Shown piece after piece: positions 50,018 to 58,197 of a stretch of 64,000 nt of DNA (the first letter of the stretch is position 1; every line of letters starts with the position of its first letter). The notes under the pieces were generated by a model. It was not told where the DNA came from. It saw nothing but the letters and a program-made list of their open reading frames with translations, and did not search any database. The translations under genes and the position numbers were made by a program. This stretch comes from JAAFHN01 sp031421855 (GTDB lineage Bacteria; Pseudomonadota; Gammaproteobacteria; Burkholderiales; Burkholderiaceae_C), in assembly GCA_031421855.1 (NCBI GenBank), contig JANOPN010000198.1:19356-83355 (forward strand), read 5' to 3'.

Positions 50018-51196
50018 TTAGATCCCGGCAGAGGCACGCAGCGCCTGCACTTTGTCTGTGCGCTCCCAGGTGAACTCAGGCTCGTTGCGGCCAAAGTGGC
50101 CGTAGGCGGCGGTCTTGGTGTAGATCGGGCGCAACAAGTCAAGCATTTGAATGATGCCTTTGGGGCGCAGATCAAAATGCTCGTTCACCAAGGCCGACAG
50201 CTTGTCGTCAGACATGATGCCCGTGCCTTCGGTGTAGACCGTGACGTTCATCGGGCGTGCCACGCCAATGGCGTAAGCGACTTGAATTTGGCACTGGCGC
50301 GCCAAGCCAGCGGCGACGATGTTTTTGGCCACATAGCGTGCGGCGTAAGCGGCCGAGCGGTCAACCTTGGATGGGTCTTTGCCGCTGAACGCGCCGCCGC
50401 CGTGCGGGCAAGCGCCACCGTAAGTGTCAACGATGATTTTTCGCCCGGTGAGGCCGCAATCACCCTGAGGGCCACCGACAACAAAGCGACCCGTGGGGTT
50501 AATCAAGTATTTGGTGTCGATCAACATGTGCTTGGGCAGCACCGGCTTGATGATTTCCTCAATCACGGCCTCATAAAAGGCAGGGGTCATCTTGTCACCC
50601 AAACTCATCTCAGGCGAATGCTGGCTTGAGAGCACCACGGTGTCGATGCTGTGGGGCTTGCCGTCCACGTAGCGCATGGTGACTTGGCTTTTTGCATCAG
50701 GTCGCAAAAAAGGCATGCTGCCGTCTTTGCGTTTTTGCGCCTGGCGCTCAACCAAGCGGTGCGCATAGTAAATCGGCGCAGGCATCAAGTCAGGGGTTTC
50801 GTCGCAGGCGTAGCCAAACATCAAGCCTTGGTCGCCCGCGCCGGTGTTCAGGTGGTCGTCTGAGGCTTGGTCTACGCCCTGCGCGATGTCGTTGCTTTGC
50901 TTGTCGTAGCACACCATGACCGCACAACCCTTGTAGTCAATGCCGTACTCGGTGTTGTCGTAGCCAATGCGCTTGATGGTGTCGCGGGCGACCTGGATGT
51001 AGTCCACATGGGCGTTGGTCGTGATCTCACCGGCCAAAACCACCAAACCCGTGTTGCAAAGCGTCTCAGCGGCAACGCGGCTGCGCGGGTCTTGGGCGAA
51101 AATTGCGTCCAAAATCGCGTCTGAGATTTGATCCGCGACTTTGTCGGGGTGACCCTCGGAGACTGACTCAGAGGTAAAAAGAAAATCGGTTGCCAT
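50018..51196 (-). CDS. metK: S-adenosylmethionine synthase
   Basis: The 392-residue enzyme makes SAM from methionine and ATP. It starts DFLFTSESVSEGHPDKVADQISDAILDAI and has GAGDQGLMFGYACDETPDLMP (ATP-binding) and the P-loop-like GGGAFSGKDPSKVDRSAAYAARYVAKN. AAGGAGT lies seven bases before the ATG. The leader in the divergent gap contains a 12-bp-paired hairpin (see that entry), so post-transcriptional control is possible. Confidence 0.97.
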   Translation of the reverse strand: MATDFLFTSESVSEGHPDKVADQISDAILDAIFAQDPRSRVAAETLCNTGLVVLAGEITTNAHVDYIQVARDTIKRIGYDNTEYGIDYKGCAVMVCYDKQSNDIAQGVDQASDDHLNTGAGDQGLMFGYACDETPDLMPAPIYYAHRLVERQAQKRKDGSMPFLRPDAKSQVTMRYVDGKPHSIDTVVLSSQHSPEMSLGDKMTPAFYEAVIEEIIKPVLPKHMLIDTKYLINPTGRFVVGGPQGDCGLTGRKIIVDTYGGACPHGGGAFSGKDPSKVDRSAAYAARYVAKNIVAAGLARQCQIQVAYAIGVARPMNVTVYTEGTGIMSDDKLSALVNEHFDLRPKGIIQMLDLLRPIYTKTAAYGHFGRNEPEFTWERTDKVQALRASAGI

Positions 51197-51249
51197 TGAC
51201 TACACTCCTTAGGCACGCGGATTTCGCGTCACCCAAATGGTTGAAAATC

Positions 51250-51286
51250 GCGTTGCCGCGACCTCTGGGAGGTAGGTGGCGAACGC
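51250..51286 (-). promoter_or_regulatory. Stable hairpin in the metK leader
   Basis: Read as metK RNA, GCGTT, GCC and ACCT pair with AGGT, GGC and AACGC with a small internal bulge, giving about 12 base pairs about 54 bases before the start codon. I do not match it to a named SAM or SAH riboswitch. It may be a structured regulatory leader, or chance in GC-rich DNA. Confidence 0.4.
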
Positions 51287-51404
51287 TTTAGCGGAAATTT
51301 ATGAATCGCCCCGCAAGTTGTTCAATAACCCGGCGATTTATCGATTGTAACGATTCGCCTCACAGCACTGGCCTGACTTGTGCGCCGTGCTTGCCAACTC
51401 TTTC

Positions 51405-52250
51405 ATGAACTCACTGTTTTCGTTGCTGTTTCGCGCCTTGTCGCATGCGCCGCTTTGGTTGCTGCATGGGCTGGGGCACGCCTTGGGCTGGATCGCGTTT
51501 TTAGCCTCGCCAACCTACCGCAGACGCTTGCAGGCCAACGCGCGACTCGCGCATTGCGACCTGGCCACAAGTCTGGCCAGCGTGAGCCAAGCCGGCAAAT
51601 TGGTGGCGGAGCTGCCTCGCATTTGGCTGGGGTCAGACGTCACCGTGCGCTGGGAAGGCGCTGACTTACTCGCCGAGGCTCTGGCGCAGGGCAAAAACAA
51701 GCCTGTGCTCTTGATGACCCCACATGTCGGCTCATTTGAAGCGGTCGCGCGGGCTTACGCGCAGCGCTTCGGTGACACATCGCCCATGACGGTGCTGTAT
51801 CGCCCGGCACGCCAACTGTGGCTCAGGCCAATCATTCAAAGCGCTCGCAACCGGCCGGGGTTGGTGGCAGTGCCGACTGACTTGAGCGGCGTCAAGTCAC
51901 TCCTCAAAGCCTTGCGCGGCGGCGGTTGTGTGGGGCTGCTGCCCGACCAAGTGCCACCCGAGGGCATGGGGGCGTGGGTGCCATTTTTTGGGAAAACCGC
52001 CTACACAATGACCTTGGCCACGCGGCTGATGGCGCAAAACTCGCCCACCGTGCTGATGCTCTGGGCCGAACGCCTGTCGTGGGGGCGCGGCTTTGTCGTT
52101 CGATGCTCCGCGGTTGAGTCGACTTTTGAAGGCGACGCAGCGCAAAACCTGGCGCAACTCAACGCAGAAGTTGAACGCATCGTGCGCCAATGCCCCAAGC
52201 AATACCTGTGGGGCTACGCCCGATACAAGCAACCCAAGGCCAGCGCATGA
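51405..52250 (+). CDS. Lipid A biosynthesis acyltransferase-like protein (LpxL/LpxM group)
   Basis: The 281-residue protein has a hydrophobic start (MNSLFSLLFRALSHAPLWLLHG) and the acyltransferase motif HVGSFE (His107, Glu112; HX4E). RPARQLWLRPIIQSARNRPG and GLLPDQVPPEGMGAWVPFFG are further signatures of the lauroyl/myristoyl acyltransferases. It would add a secondary acyl chain to lipid A at the inner membrane. The next gene is a second such protein starting in its stop codon. Confidence 0.9.
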   Translation: MNSLFSLLFRALSHAPLWLLHGLGHALGWIAFLASPTYRRRLQANARLAHCDLATSLASVSQAGKLVAELPRIWLGSDVTVRWEGADLLAEALAQGKNKPVLLMTPHVGSFEAVARAYAQRFGDTSPMTVLYRPARQLWLRPIIQSARNRPGLVAVPTDLSGVKSLLKALRGGGCVGLLPDQVPPEGMGAWVPFFGKTAYTMTLATRLMAQNSPTVLMLWAERLSWGRGFVVRCSAVESTFEGDAAQNLAQLNAEVERIVRQCPKQYLWGYARYKQPKASA

Positions 52251-53185
52251 GCGCGTGGATGGCTCGGGGGATGAGCCTCATGGGTATCGGCTTCATGCGG
52301 CTGCTGGCGTTGCTGCCACTGACTTGGCTGCGAGCCTTTGGCGCAGCGTTTGGCGCAATGCTTTGGTTGATCGTACCGAGGCGCAAGCACATTGCATCAG
52401 TCAACTGGTTGTTGTATCAAACGCATCAACAATCACATCAACAATCGCATCAAGTTTCGCAGCATCAAACCCAATTAACGCGTAGACCAACGCTGGAAAT
52501 CTTCGTGTATTTCGCTCAAGCGTGGCTTGACCGCAGTTGGCTGTGGCACGCCCCGGCCAAGACTCTGTCCAGGCGCTTACGCGTCACCGGGCAAGTGAAG
52601 GAGCTTTTCGGCAGCGACCCGGTCGTCGTCTTCGCACCGCACTTCGTTGGGCTTGACGCGGCCTGGACCGCGCTGACCTGCCCGCAAGTCAATGGCGCGG
52701 CGAACAAAGCATGGGCGACGATTTACACCGATCAATCAAACAAAGTGGTTGACGCTTGGATTTTGCGCGGCCGCCAGCGGTTTGCACCCACCAGCGCACA
52801 CGCCCGCGCGCACGGCACCAAACCCGTGCTGGCCACGCTCAAACGCGGCGGTGCGCTTTATTTGCTCCCAGACATGGACTTTGGCGCTGACGGTGCGGTT
52901 TTTGCGCCACTTTTTGGCACACCCGCCGCCACCGTGACCAGCTTGGCCCGTTTTGCACGCTTGGGGCGCGCAGTCGTCATCTCAGTCAGCACCGAGCTGA
53001 CGCCAAGCGGATACGAAGTCACGGTTCACCCGGCGTGGACCGATTTCCCAAGCGCAGACCCAGTGGCAGACGCGACCCGAATGAACGACGAATTGGTGAA
53101 ATTGATCGATCGTCACCCCACCCAGTACTGGTGGCTACACAAGCGATTCAAAACCCGGCCGGAGGGCCAAAAATCGCTCTATTGA
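52247..53185 (+). CDS. Second lipid A acyltransferase-like protein, with a Gln/Ser/His-rich insertion
   Basis: The 312-residue LpxL-type protein is coupled to the first by an ATGA overlap. The acyltransferase motif is HFVGLD (His132, Asp137; HX4D), with LLPDMDFGADGAVFAPLFG downstream. Residues about 58-76 (QTHQQSHQQSHQVSQHQTQ) are an unusual low-complexity stretch between the first helix and the catalytic domain, from a 12-bp DNA tandem repeat at 52424-52454. The pair suggests two successive acylations of lipid A. Confidence 0.87.
   Translation: MSAWMARGMSLMGIGFMRLLALLPLTWLRAFGAAFGAMLWLIVPRRKHIASVNWLLYQTHQQSHQQSHQVSQHQTQLTRRPTLEIFVYFAQAWLDRSWLWHAPAKTLSRRLRVTGQVKELFGSDPVVVFAPHFVGLDAAWTALTCPQVNGAANKAWATIYTDQSNKVVDAWILRGRQRFAPTSAHARAHGTKPVLATLKRGGALYLLPDMDFGADGAVFAPLFGTPAATVTSLARFARLGRAVVISVSTELTPSGYEVTVHPAWTDFPSADPVADATRMNDELVKLIDRHPTQYWWLHKRFKTRPEGQKSLY
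52424..52454. repeat. 12-bp tandem repeat inside the second acyltransferase gene
   Basis: CATCAACAATCA is followed by CATCAACAATCG and a partial third unit CATCAAG. It encodes the QSH-rich stretch and could vary in copy number by slippage without shifting frame. Confidence 0.7.
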
Positions 53186-53199
53186 GGCCGATTTTTAGT

Positions 53200-53252
53200 C
53201 AAATCAGCTCTTGGTCACCGGATTCATTGAGTTATTTGCTACACAAACAATA
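53200..53252 (-). repeat. R repeat, copy 13
   Basis: A minus-strand, near-consensus copy (CTTGGTCACCGGATTCATTG) that fills the convergent gap between the second acyltransferase and tatC. Confidence 0.87.
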
Positions 53253-53258
53253 GCGAAA

Positions 53259-54056
53259 TCAATTCGGCGACTGTCCCGCTTCATTGGGATCCGCTGGCGC
53301 TGCGCTTGACTTGGCAAACCACTTGGCCGCGATGATGCCGATCTCGTACAAGATGCACATGGGGATCGCCAGCGCTAGCTGCGAAATCACATCCGGTGGC
53401 GTGACCACAGCAGCAATGACAAAGGCAACCACAACAAAATAGCCCCGAAAGTCACGCAGCTTTTCAATCGTCACCATGTTCAGCCGCACCAAGAGCATCA
53501 CGACAATCGGCACTTGAAACGCCATGCCAAACGCGATGTACAGCGACAAAATTGCCTCCACGTAACTGGCCACATCGGGCGTCGCTGCGACCGACTTCGG
53601 CGTGAACTGCTGAATGAACCCAAACATCTTGTCAAGCACAAAAAACTGAACGAACGCGATGCCGATGTACGCCAACATGCTGCCAAAAAAGATCAGGGGA
53701 ATAGCGAACTTCTTCTCGTGGTTGTACAGACCCGGCGCGACGAACATCCAAATTTGGTACATCAGCCACGGCAACGCCAACAAAACGGCCGCCATCAAAA
53801 GCACTTTGAGTGGCACAAAAAATGGCGAAAACACACCAATCGCGATCAACTTGGCGTCTGGTGGCATGTGGGCGCGGATGGGCACGGCCAGCATGTCAAT
53901 CAACCCGCTTGGCCCAGGCCAAATGGCGAGCAAGCCGGCAGCGACAGCCAGCCCGTACACGCAGTAAAGCAAGCGGTCGCGCAATTCAATCAAGTGGTCA
54001 ACGAACGGGGCTTCGGTGCCAGCCAGTTCGTCGTCTTTGGGGGATTTGTCAGCCAT
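53259..54056 (-). CDS. tatC: Sec-independent protein translocase TatC
   Basis: The 265-residue protein has six membrane helices. The N-terminal FVDHLIELRDRLLYCVYG is the TatC family signature with the twin-arginine-reading acidic and basic residues. Further signature segments are SPFFVPLKVLLMAAVLLALPWLMYQIW and VVTPPDVISQLALAIPMCILYEIGI. It recognises twin-arginine signal peptides in the inner membrane. The order hisE-DUF4870-HIT-tatA-tatB-tatC on one strand is common in this bacterial group. At least three neighbouring exported proteins have Tat-like starts. Confidence 0.97.
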   Translation of the reverse strand: MADKSPKDDELAGTEAPFVDHLIELRDRLLYCVYGLAVAAGLLAIWPGPSGLIDMLAVPIRAHMPPDAKLIAIGVFSPFFVPLKVLLMAAVLLALPWLMYQIWMFVAPGLYNHEKKFAIPLIFFGSMLAYIGIAFVQFFVLDKMFGFIQQFTPKSVAATPDVASYVEAILSLYIAFGMAFQVPIVVMLLVRLNMVTIEKLRDFRGYFVVVAFVIAAVVTPPDVISQLALAIPMCILYEIGIIAAKWFAKSSAAPADPNEAGQSPN

Positions 54057-54099
54057 GGGTCTCGATCATGCGCGCGTCAGCTAGGGCGCTGAAGCGGCT

Positions 54100-54564
54100 T
54101 CATTGAACTTTGTGTGGGCGAAACCGCGCCACACGCGCCGCGCCCGACAGCGCCTTGGTGCGCGTGCCCGACTGGGCCTTGTACCAACCCGGCATGGCTG
54201 AACGCTTGACGCGCCACTTTTTCTTGGGGTGGCGGTATTCAGGGTTGGGCGGCTCCCAAATGGACGGGTTGTCGTTCGCGAGGCTCTTGTCGAGATCGTT
54301 CACGCCGCTTTCAAAGTCGCTGGCCGCCGTCTGCACCGAATTTTGGACATCGCGCGCGGCGGTTTCGACACCGTCACGCATTTTTTTCAGCTCTTCAAGA
54401 TCAATCGATCGGTTGACCTCGGCCTTCACGTCGGCCACATAACGCTGCGCCTTGCCCAGCATCGCACCAACCATGCGGGCCACGCGGGGCAGCTTCTCGG
54501 GGCCGATGACGATCAATGCGACCACGCCAATGAGCGCGATTTTGGATACGCCTAAATCAATCAC
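54100..54564 (-). CDS. tatB: Sec-independent protein translocase TatB
   Basis: The 154-residue protein starts MIDLGVSKIALIGVVALIVIGPEKLPRVARMVG, one membrane helix followed by the GPEKLP hinge and an amphipathic helix typical of TatB. A charged tail follows. It works with TatC as the signal-peptide receptor. It lies 43 bp upstream of tatC and 24 bp downstream of tatA. Confidence 0.96.
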   Translation of the reverse strand: MIDLGVSKIALIGVVALIVIGPEKLPRVARMVGAMLGKAQRYVADVKAEVNRSIDLEELKKMRDGVETAARDVQNSVQTAASDFESGVNDLDKSLANDNPSIWEPPNPEYRHPKKKWRVKRSAMPGWYKAQSGTRTKALSGAARVARFRPHKVQ

Positions 54565-54588
54565 GGCAGTTACCGATGCAAACGGTCA

Positions 54589-54834
54589 TCAGCTTTTTTG
54601 CTTGGCTTCGACGTCAATCGTCGTTTTGCTGGCGGTTGCCGCACCGGCTTCGACCTGCACAGGCGCTTTGTCATCCGACTTGGCCTCGGCATTGCCACCG
54701 TCTTTCATGCCGTCTTTGAAGCCTTTGACAGCGCCGCCCAAGTCTGAGCCCATGTTGCGCAGCTTCTTCGTGCCAAAAATCATCACCACCACCAACAACA
54801 CGATCAACCAATGCCAAATTGAAAACGAACCCAT
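54589..54834 (-). CDS. tatA: Sec-independent protein translocase TatA
   Basis: The 81-residue protein starts MGSFSIWHWLIVLLVVVMIFGTKKLRNMGSDLG, the single helix and FGTKKL hinge of TatA, followed by an amphipathic helix and a Lys/Glu-rich tail. It polymerises to form the Tat channel. Start and length are typical. Confidence 0.97.
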   Translation of the reverse strand: MGSFSIWHWLIVLLVVVMIFGTKKLRNMGSDLGGAVKGFKDGMKDGGNAEAKSDDKAPVQVEAGAATASKTTIDVEAKQKS

Positions 54835-54931
54835 GTCTTACTCCTGTTCACGCCATGCAAGGCGCACAAAACGATTCCTGATGCCCAATTCTAGGCGGCA
54901 CAACACCACAAGCGTGTGACAGCAATCGAAA

Positions 54932-55291
54932 TCACCCTTTCAACCACGGCCTGGGGCCGCCCATCACGTGGATGTGCAGGTGGTGAATTTCTTGCCCGCC
55001 CTCGATCCCAGTGTTGGTGACCACTCGAAACCCGCCTTGTGGGTAGGGTCGGCAGCCCTGCTCCAGCGCCAATTTGGGAGCCAGCACCAGCATGCGACCC
55101 AAAAGCGCGACATGCTCTGACCCCACATGGGCCAAGCTTGGCAAATGCAGCTTGGGAACGATTAAAAAATGCACCGGCGCCCAAGGGTGAATGTCATGAA
55201 ACGCGTAGATTTCATCATCTTCATACACCTTGCGCGAAGGGATCTTGCCCGCAACGATTTTGCAAAACAGGCAGTTTTCGTCTGTGCTCAT
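54932..55291 (-). CDS. HIT-family nucleotide hydrolase/transferase
   Basis: The 119-residue HIT protein has DENCLFCKIVAGKIPSRKVYEDD at the start and the histidine triad HHLHIHVMGG at the end. Members hydrolyse AMP-lysine-type or nucleotide-phosphoramidate bonds (HINT). The ATG overlaps the DUF4870 stop (ATGA), so this start is firm. It is a standard member of the his-tat neighbourhood in Burkholderiales. Confidence 0.93.
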   Translation of the reverse strand: MSTDENCLFCKIVAGKIPSRKVYEDDEIYAFHDIHPWAPVHFLIVPKLHLPSLAHVGSEHVALLGRMLVLAPKLALEQGCRPYPQGGFRVVTNTGIEGGQEIHHLHIHVMGGPRPWLKG

Positions 55292-55662
55292 TCGGGCATG
55301 GGCTTGTTGTCGTTGAGGTTCAGAAACCCGCGAATGATTCGGTACGCGAACCAAATCGAGATGATGACCCACGCGATTTTGCCGGGGATGTACAGCAGCA
55401 AAAACAGCGGTGCCGTGACGATGTAGAGCACCGACACCCACACGACCGAGCGCAGCCGCCATTTGAAATGGCTCTCTTGCCACGTTCCGGCCGCATCGTC
55501 GCGCTTGACGATGTCGATGACCAAGGCGATCAAAAGCAGCAACACGCTGCCTTCCAAGCCCGGCAACATCGCGCCCAGCGCCACGATGGTGTGCAGGGCA
55601 TAGCTGATGATGCCCACGGTTTTGAGGGATTTGTCACGCTGCGGATCAATAACATCGTTCAT
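55288..55662 (-). CDS. DUF4870 membrane protein
   Basis: The 124-residue protein has about three to four membrane helices (TVGIISYALHTIVALGAMLPG, LLLLIALVIDIVKRDDA, WVSVLYIVTAPLFLLLYIPGK, IAWVIISIWFAYRIIRGF). The RDDAAGTWQESHFKWRLRS loop is characteristic of the family, whose function is unknown. It sits between hisE and the HIT gene, as in related bacteria, and is translationally coupled to the latter. Confidence 0.88.
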   Translation of the reverse strand: MNDVIDPQRDKSLKTVGIISYALHTIVALGAMLPGLEGSVLLLLIALVIDIVKRDDAAGTWQESHFKWRLRSVVWVSVLYIVTAPLFLLLYIPGKIAWVIISIWFAYRIIRGFLNLNDNKPMPE

Positions 55663-55707
55663 TGGAAGTCATTTCAATTCAAAAACAGAGCCATTCCCAA
55701 TCAGCGG

Positions 55708-56127
55708 CTACTCACCACTGTCTTCGCGGCTTTGCGCTTTGCGCGCCGCTTTTTCTTCCAGCCCACTCAAACCCTCACGCCGCGCAAGCTCATCCAACAC
55801 GGCTTGAGGCTTGATGCCAAAGTAGGACAAACCCACCAGTGAATGAAACCACAAATCTGCCGCTTCGCCCACCAGCCTGTCCACGAGTTTGTCCCGTTCG
55901 TCGGATCGCGCGTCGTTGCTTGCGTGCTCCAGGTCTTTTCCAGCCATCACAAACTCGGTGGCTTCTTCGCCAACCTTTTTCAAAAACGCGTCGGGGCCTT
56001 TGGCAAACAGCCGCGCCACGTAGCTCGTTGCTGGGTCGCCTTGCCTGCGGGTCTCAATCACGTCGCTGAGCCGAGCGAGGTGGTCGCGCGAGGAGTCGCC
56101 GCTTGGGTTTGAAATGGGTTCAGTCAT
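55708..56127 (-). CDS. hisE: Phosphoribosyl-ATP diphosphatase
   Basis: The 139-residue MazG-like enzyme removes pyrophosphate from phosphoribosyl-ATP (second step of histidine synthesis). The motif KKVGEEATEFVMAGKD and the DERDKLVDRLVGEAADLWFHSLV segment carry the metal-binding acidic residues. The C-terminal tail is Arg/Lys/Glu-rich. It starts four bases after the hisI stop, so it is co-translated. Confidence 0.95.
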   Translation of the reverse strand: MTEPISNPSGDSSRDHLARLSDVIETRRQGDPATSYVARLFAKGPDAFLKKVGEEATEFVMAGKDLEHASNDARSDERDKLVDRLVGEAADLWFHSLVGLSYFGIKPQAVLDELARREGLSGLEEKAARKAQSREDSGE

Positions 56128-56131
56128 GACG

Positions 56132-56536
56132 CTATTTGTAGATCATTTCCGGGTCTTTCAAGACCGGATCCACCACGACCCATTCATTTCCTTGCAACCT
56201 TGAGTAAAAACAACTGTGGCGGCCCGTGTGGCAGGCGATTGTGGGCTCATGACCGGCTTGGGTGACGCTCAGCAAAATCACATCACCGTCGCAGTCCAGG
56301 CGAATATTGTGTACTTTTTGCGTATGTCCTGACTCCTCGCCTTTGTGCCACAGCCGCTGTCGCGAGCGGCTGAAATACACCGCCTCGCCCTTGACCGCCG
56401 TGGCTTCAAGCGCCTCGCGGTTCATCCACGCGACCATGAGGACATCGCCGCTGCCCCGCTCTTGCGCGATGGCTGCGACCAAGCCGCGTTCGTCAAACTT
56501 CACCCGATCGAGCCAGGTCAGAGCTGTGTTTTGCAA
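56132..56536 (-). CDS. hisI: Phosphoribosyl-AMP cyclohydrolase
   Basis: The 134-residue enzyme opens the adenine ring of phosphoribosyl-AMP. Conserved parts are VLMVAWMNREALEAT, YFSRSRQRLWHKGEESGHTQKV, LDCDGDVILLSV (metal-binding aspartates) and TGRHSCFY (cysteine and histidine ligands). It is separate from hisE, as in most betaproteobacteria. An R repeat separates it from hisF. Confidence 0.96.
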   Translation of the reverse strand: MQNTALTWLDRVKFDERGLVAAIAQERGSGDVLMVAWMNREALEATAVKGEAVYFSRSRQRLWHKGEESGHTQKVHNIRLDCDGDVILLSVTQAGHEPTIACHTGRHSCFYSRLQGNEWVVVDPVLKDPEMIYK

Positions 56537-56549
56537 GCAAAAACCTCAT

Positions 56550-56600
56550 TAAAAATAATAGCAACAAACCCAATAAATCCGGTGACCAACTGCCAATTAT
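56550..56600 (+). repeat. R repeat, copy 14
   Basis: A plus-strand copy between hisF and hisI; the AAAATAATAGCAACAAACCC end is complete. Confidence 0.87.
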
Positions 56601-56613
56601 TCATCAAAATGAC

Positions 56614-57375
56614 TCACAAACGCACCGCAATGCCCCGTTTTGCCATGTGCGCCTTGGCCTCGCCCACGGTGTGTGTGCCGTAGTGAAAGATGCTGGCGGC
56701 CAACACCGCGTCGGCCCGGCCCAGCTCAATGCCGTCGGCCAAGTCGTCCAATCCGCCAACACCGCCCGAGGCGATCACGGGCACATCGACCGCATCGCTC
56801 ACCGCTTTGGTCAAGGCTAAGTCAAAGCCCGATTTTGTGCCATCGCGGTCCATGCTGGTCAGCAAAATCTCCCCCGCACCGTGCTCGGCCATTTGCTTGG
56901 CCCACGCCACCACGTCAAGCCCGGTGTTTTGGCGGCCGCCGTGGCTGTAGACATCCCAGCCGCTGCCCGCAGCATTGCGCTTGGCATCAATGGCCACGAC
57001 GATGCACTGCGCACCGTATTTGCTTGACGCGTCGCGAATCACCTGTGGGTTGGCAATCGCGGCTGAGTTGAAGCTGGTCTTGTCGGCACCGGCGTTGAGC
57101 AAGCGACGCACGTCGTCTACCGTGCGAACGCCGCCGCCAACGGTGAGCGGAATGAACACTTTTGAAGCAACCGCCTCGATGATCGAAAAAATCATGCCGC
57201 GCCCGTCACTCGTCGCAGTGATGTCTAAAAACGTCAGCTCATCGGCCCCTTGCTCGTTGTAGCGAGCCGCGATCTCAACCGGGTCGCCGGCATCGCGCAG
57301 TTCTAAAAAATTAACGCCTTTGACTACGCGGCCACCGGTGACGTCAAGACAGGGGATGATTCGTTTGGCGAGCAT
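56614..57375 (-). CDS. hisF: Imidazole glycerol phosphate synthase, cyclase subunit
   Basis: The 253-residue beta/alpha barrel starts LAKRIIPCLDVTGGRVVKGVNF, with the catalytic Asp11. The second acid is in CIVVAIDAKRN near residue 130, and VGGGVRTVDDV and ASGGVGGLDDL are phosphate-binding loops. It uses ammonia from HisH to form the imidazole ring. hisA lies 60 bp upstream. Confidence 0.97.
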   Translation of the reverse strand: MLAKRIIPCLDVTGGRVVKGVNFLELRDAGDPVEIAARYNEQGADELTFLDITATSDGRGMIFSIIEAVASKVFIPLTVGGGVRTVDDVRRLLNAGADKTSFNSAAIANPQVIRDASSKYGAQCIVVAIDAKRNAAGSGWDVYSHGGRQNTGLDVVAWAKQMAEHGAGEILLTSMDRDGTKSGFDLALTKAVSDAVDVPVIASGGVGGLDDLADGIELGRADAVLAASIFHYGTHTVGEAKAHMAKRGIAVRL

Positions 57376-57391
57376 GGTGGATCAATCTACT

Positions 57392-57440
57392 CAAAATGTA
57401 TAGCAACAAACTCAATGAATCCGGTGACCAAGTGCCTATT
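57392..57440 (+). repeat. R repeat, copy 15
   Basis: Plus-strand, near-consensus copy between hisA and hisF, overlapping the hisA stop region. Confidence 0.88.
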
Positions 57441-58182
57441 TGGTACTAAAACAGATCGAATCGGCCCTGATTTGAGCTTGGGCGAAGTCCAGCGCGCCTG
57501 AGTAGATGGCGCGGCCACAGATGACGCCTTGCACGCCGAGTGACTCGACTGCGCACAGGGCGTCGATGTCGGCCATGCTGCCCAGCCCGCCCGAGGCAAT
57601 GATGGGGATGTTGACTGCTTGGGCCAGTTTGGCAGTTGCGGTGACGTTGATGCCGCCCAGCATGCCGTCGCGGCCAATATCGGTGTAGATGATTGAGTTG
57701 AGGCCCAAATCTTGAAACGATTGGGCCAGCTCAATCACATCGATGGTGGTGACTTTGCTCCAGCCGTCGGTTGCAACAAAGCCGTCTTTGGCATCAAGCC
57801 CCACGATGATTTGCCCAGGGTATTCAGCACAAACTTGGCGCAAAAAGGCCGGGTCTTTCACGGCTGCGGTGCCAATGATGAGGTGGCGCAGCCCAGCGTG
57901 AATGTAGGCTGCAGCCGTGGCCATGTCGCGGATGCCGCCGCCGAGTTGCACTGGAAACTTGTCGCCGACGAGCTTCAAAATCGACGTGATGACGCCCAGA
58001 TTTTTGGGTGTACCAGCAAATGCGCCGTTGAGGTCAACCAAATGCAAGCGCCGCGCTCCTGCGTCAATCCAACGCTTGGCCATGTCAACGGGTTCGCCGA
58101 AGACGGTTGAGGCGTTCATGTCGCCTTGTTGCAAGCGCACGGCTTGGCCGTCTTTGAGGTCGATGGCGGGAATGAGGATCAT
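57436..58182 (-). CDS. hisA: ProFAR isomerase (HisA)
   Basis: The 248-residue beta/alpha barrel starts MILIPAIDLKDGQAVRLQQGD with the catalytic Asp8. It has QLGGGIRDMATAAAY and YTDIGRDGMLGG, with the second catalytic aspartate near residue 130, and ASGGLGSMADI. It isomerises the fourth intermediate of histidine synthesis. The last residues are encoded next to an R repeat. Confidence 0.97.
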   Translation of the reverse strand: MILIPAIDLKDGQAVRLQQGDMNASTVFGEPVDMAKRWIDAGARRLHLVDLNGAFAGTPKNLGVITSILKLVGDKFPVQLGGGIRDMATAAAYIHAGLRHLIIGTAAVKDPAFLRQVCAEYPGQIIVGLDAKDGFVATDGWSKVTTIDVIELAQSFQDLGLNSIIYTDIGRDGMLGGINVTATAKLAQAVNIPIIASGGLGSMADIDALCAVESLGVQGVICGRAIYSGALDFAQAQIRADSICFSTK

Positions 58183-58197
58183 GGGGTCAGGTAGCGG

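Noticed and set aside
51197..51404. Known SAM or SAH riboswitch upstream of metK
   Set aside because: No match to the conserved core features of known classes; only an unassigned hairpin could be seen.
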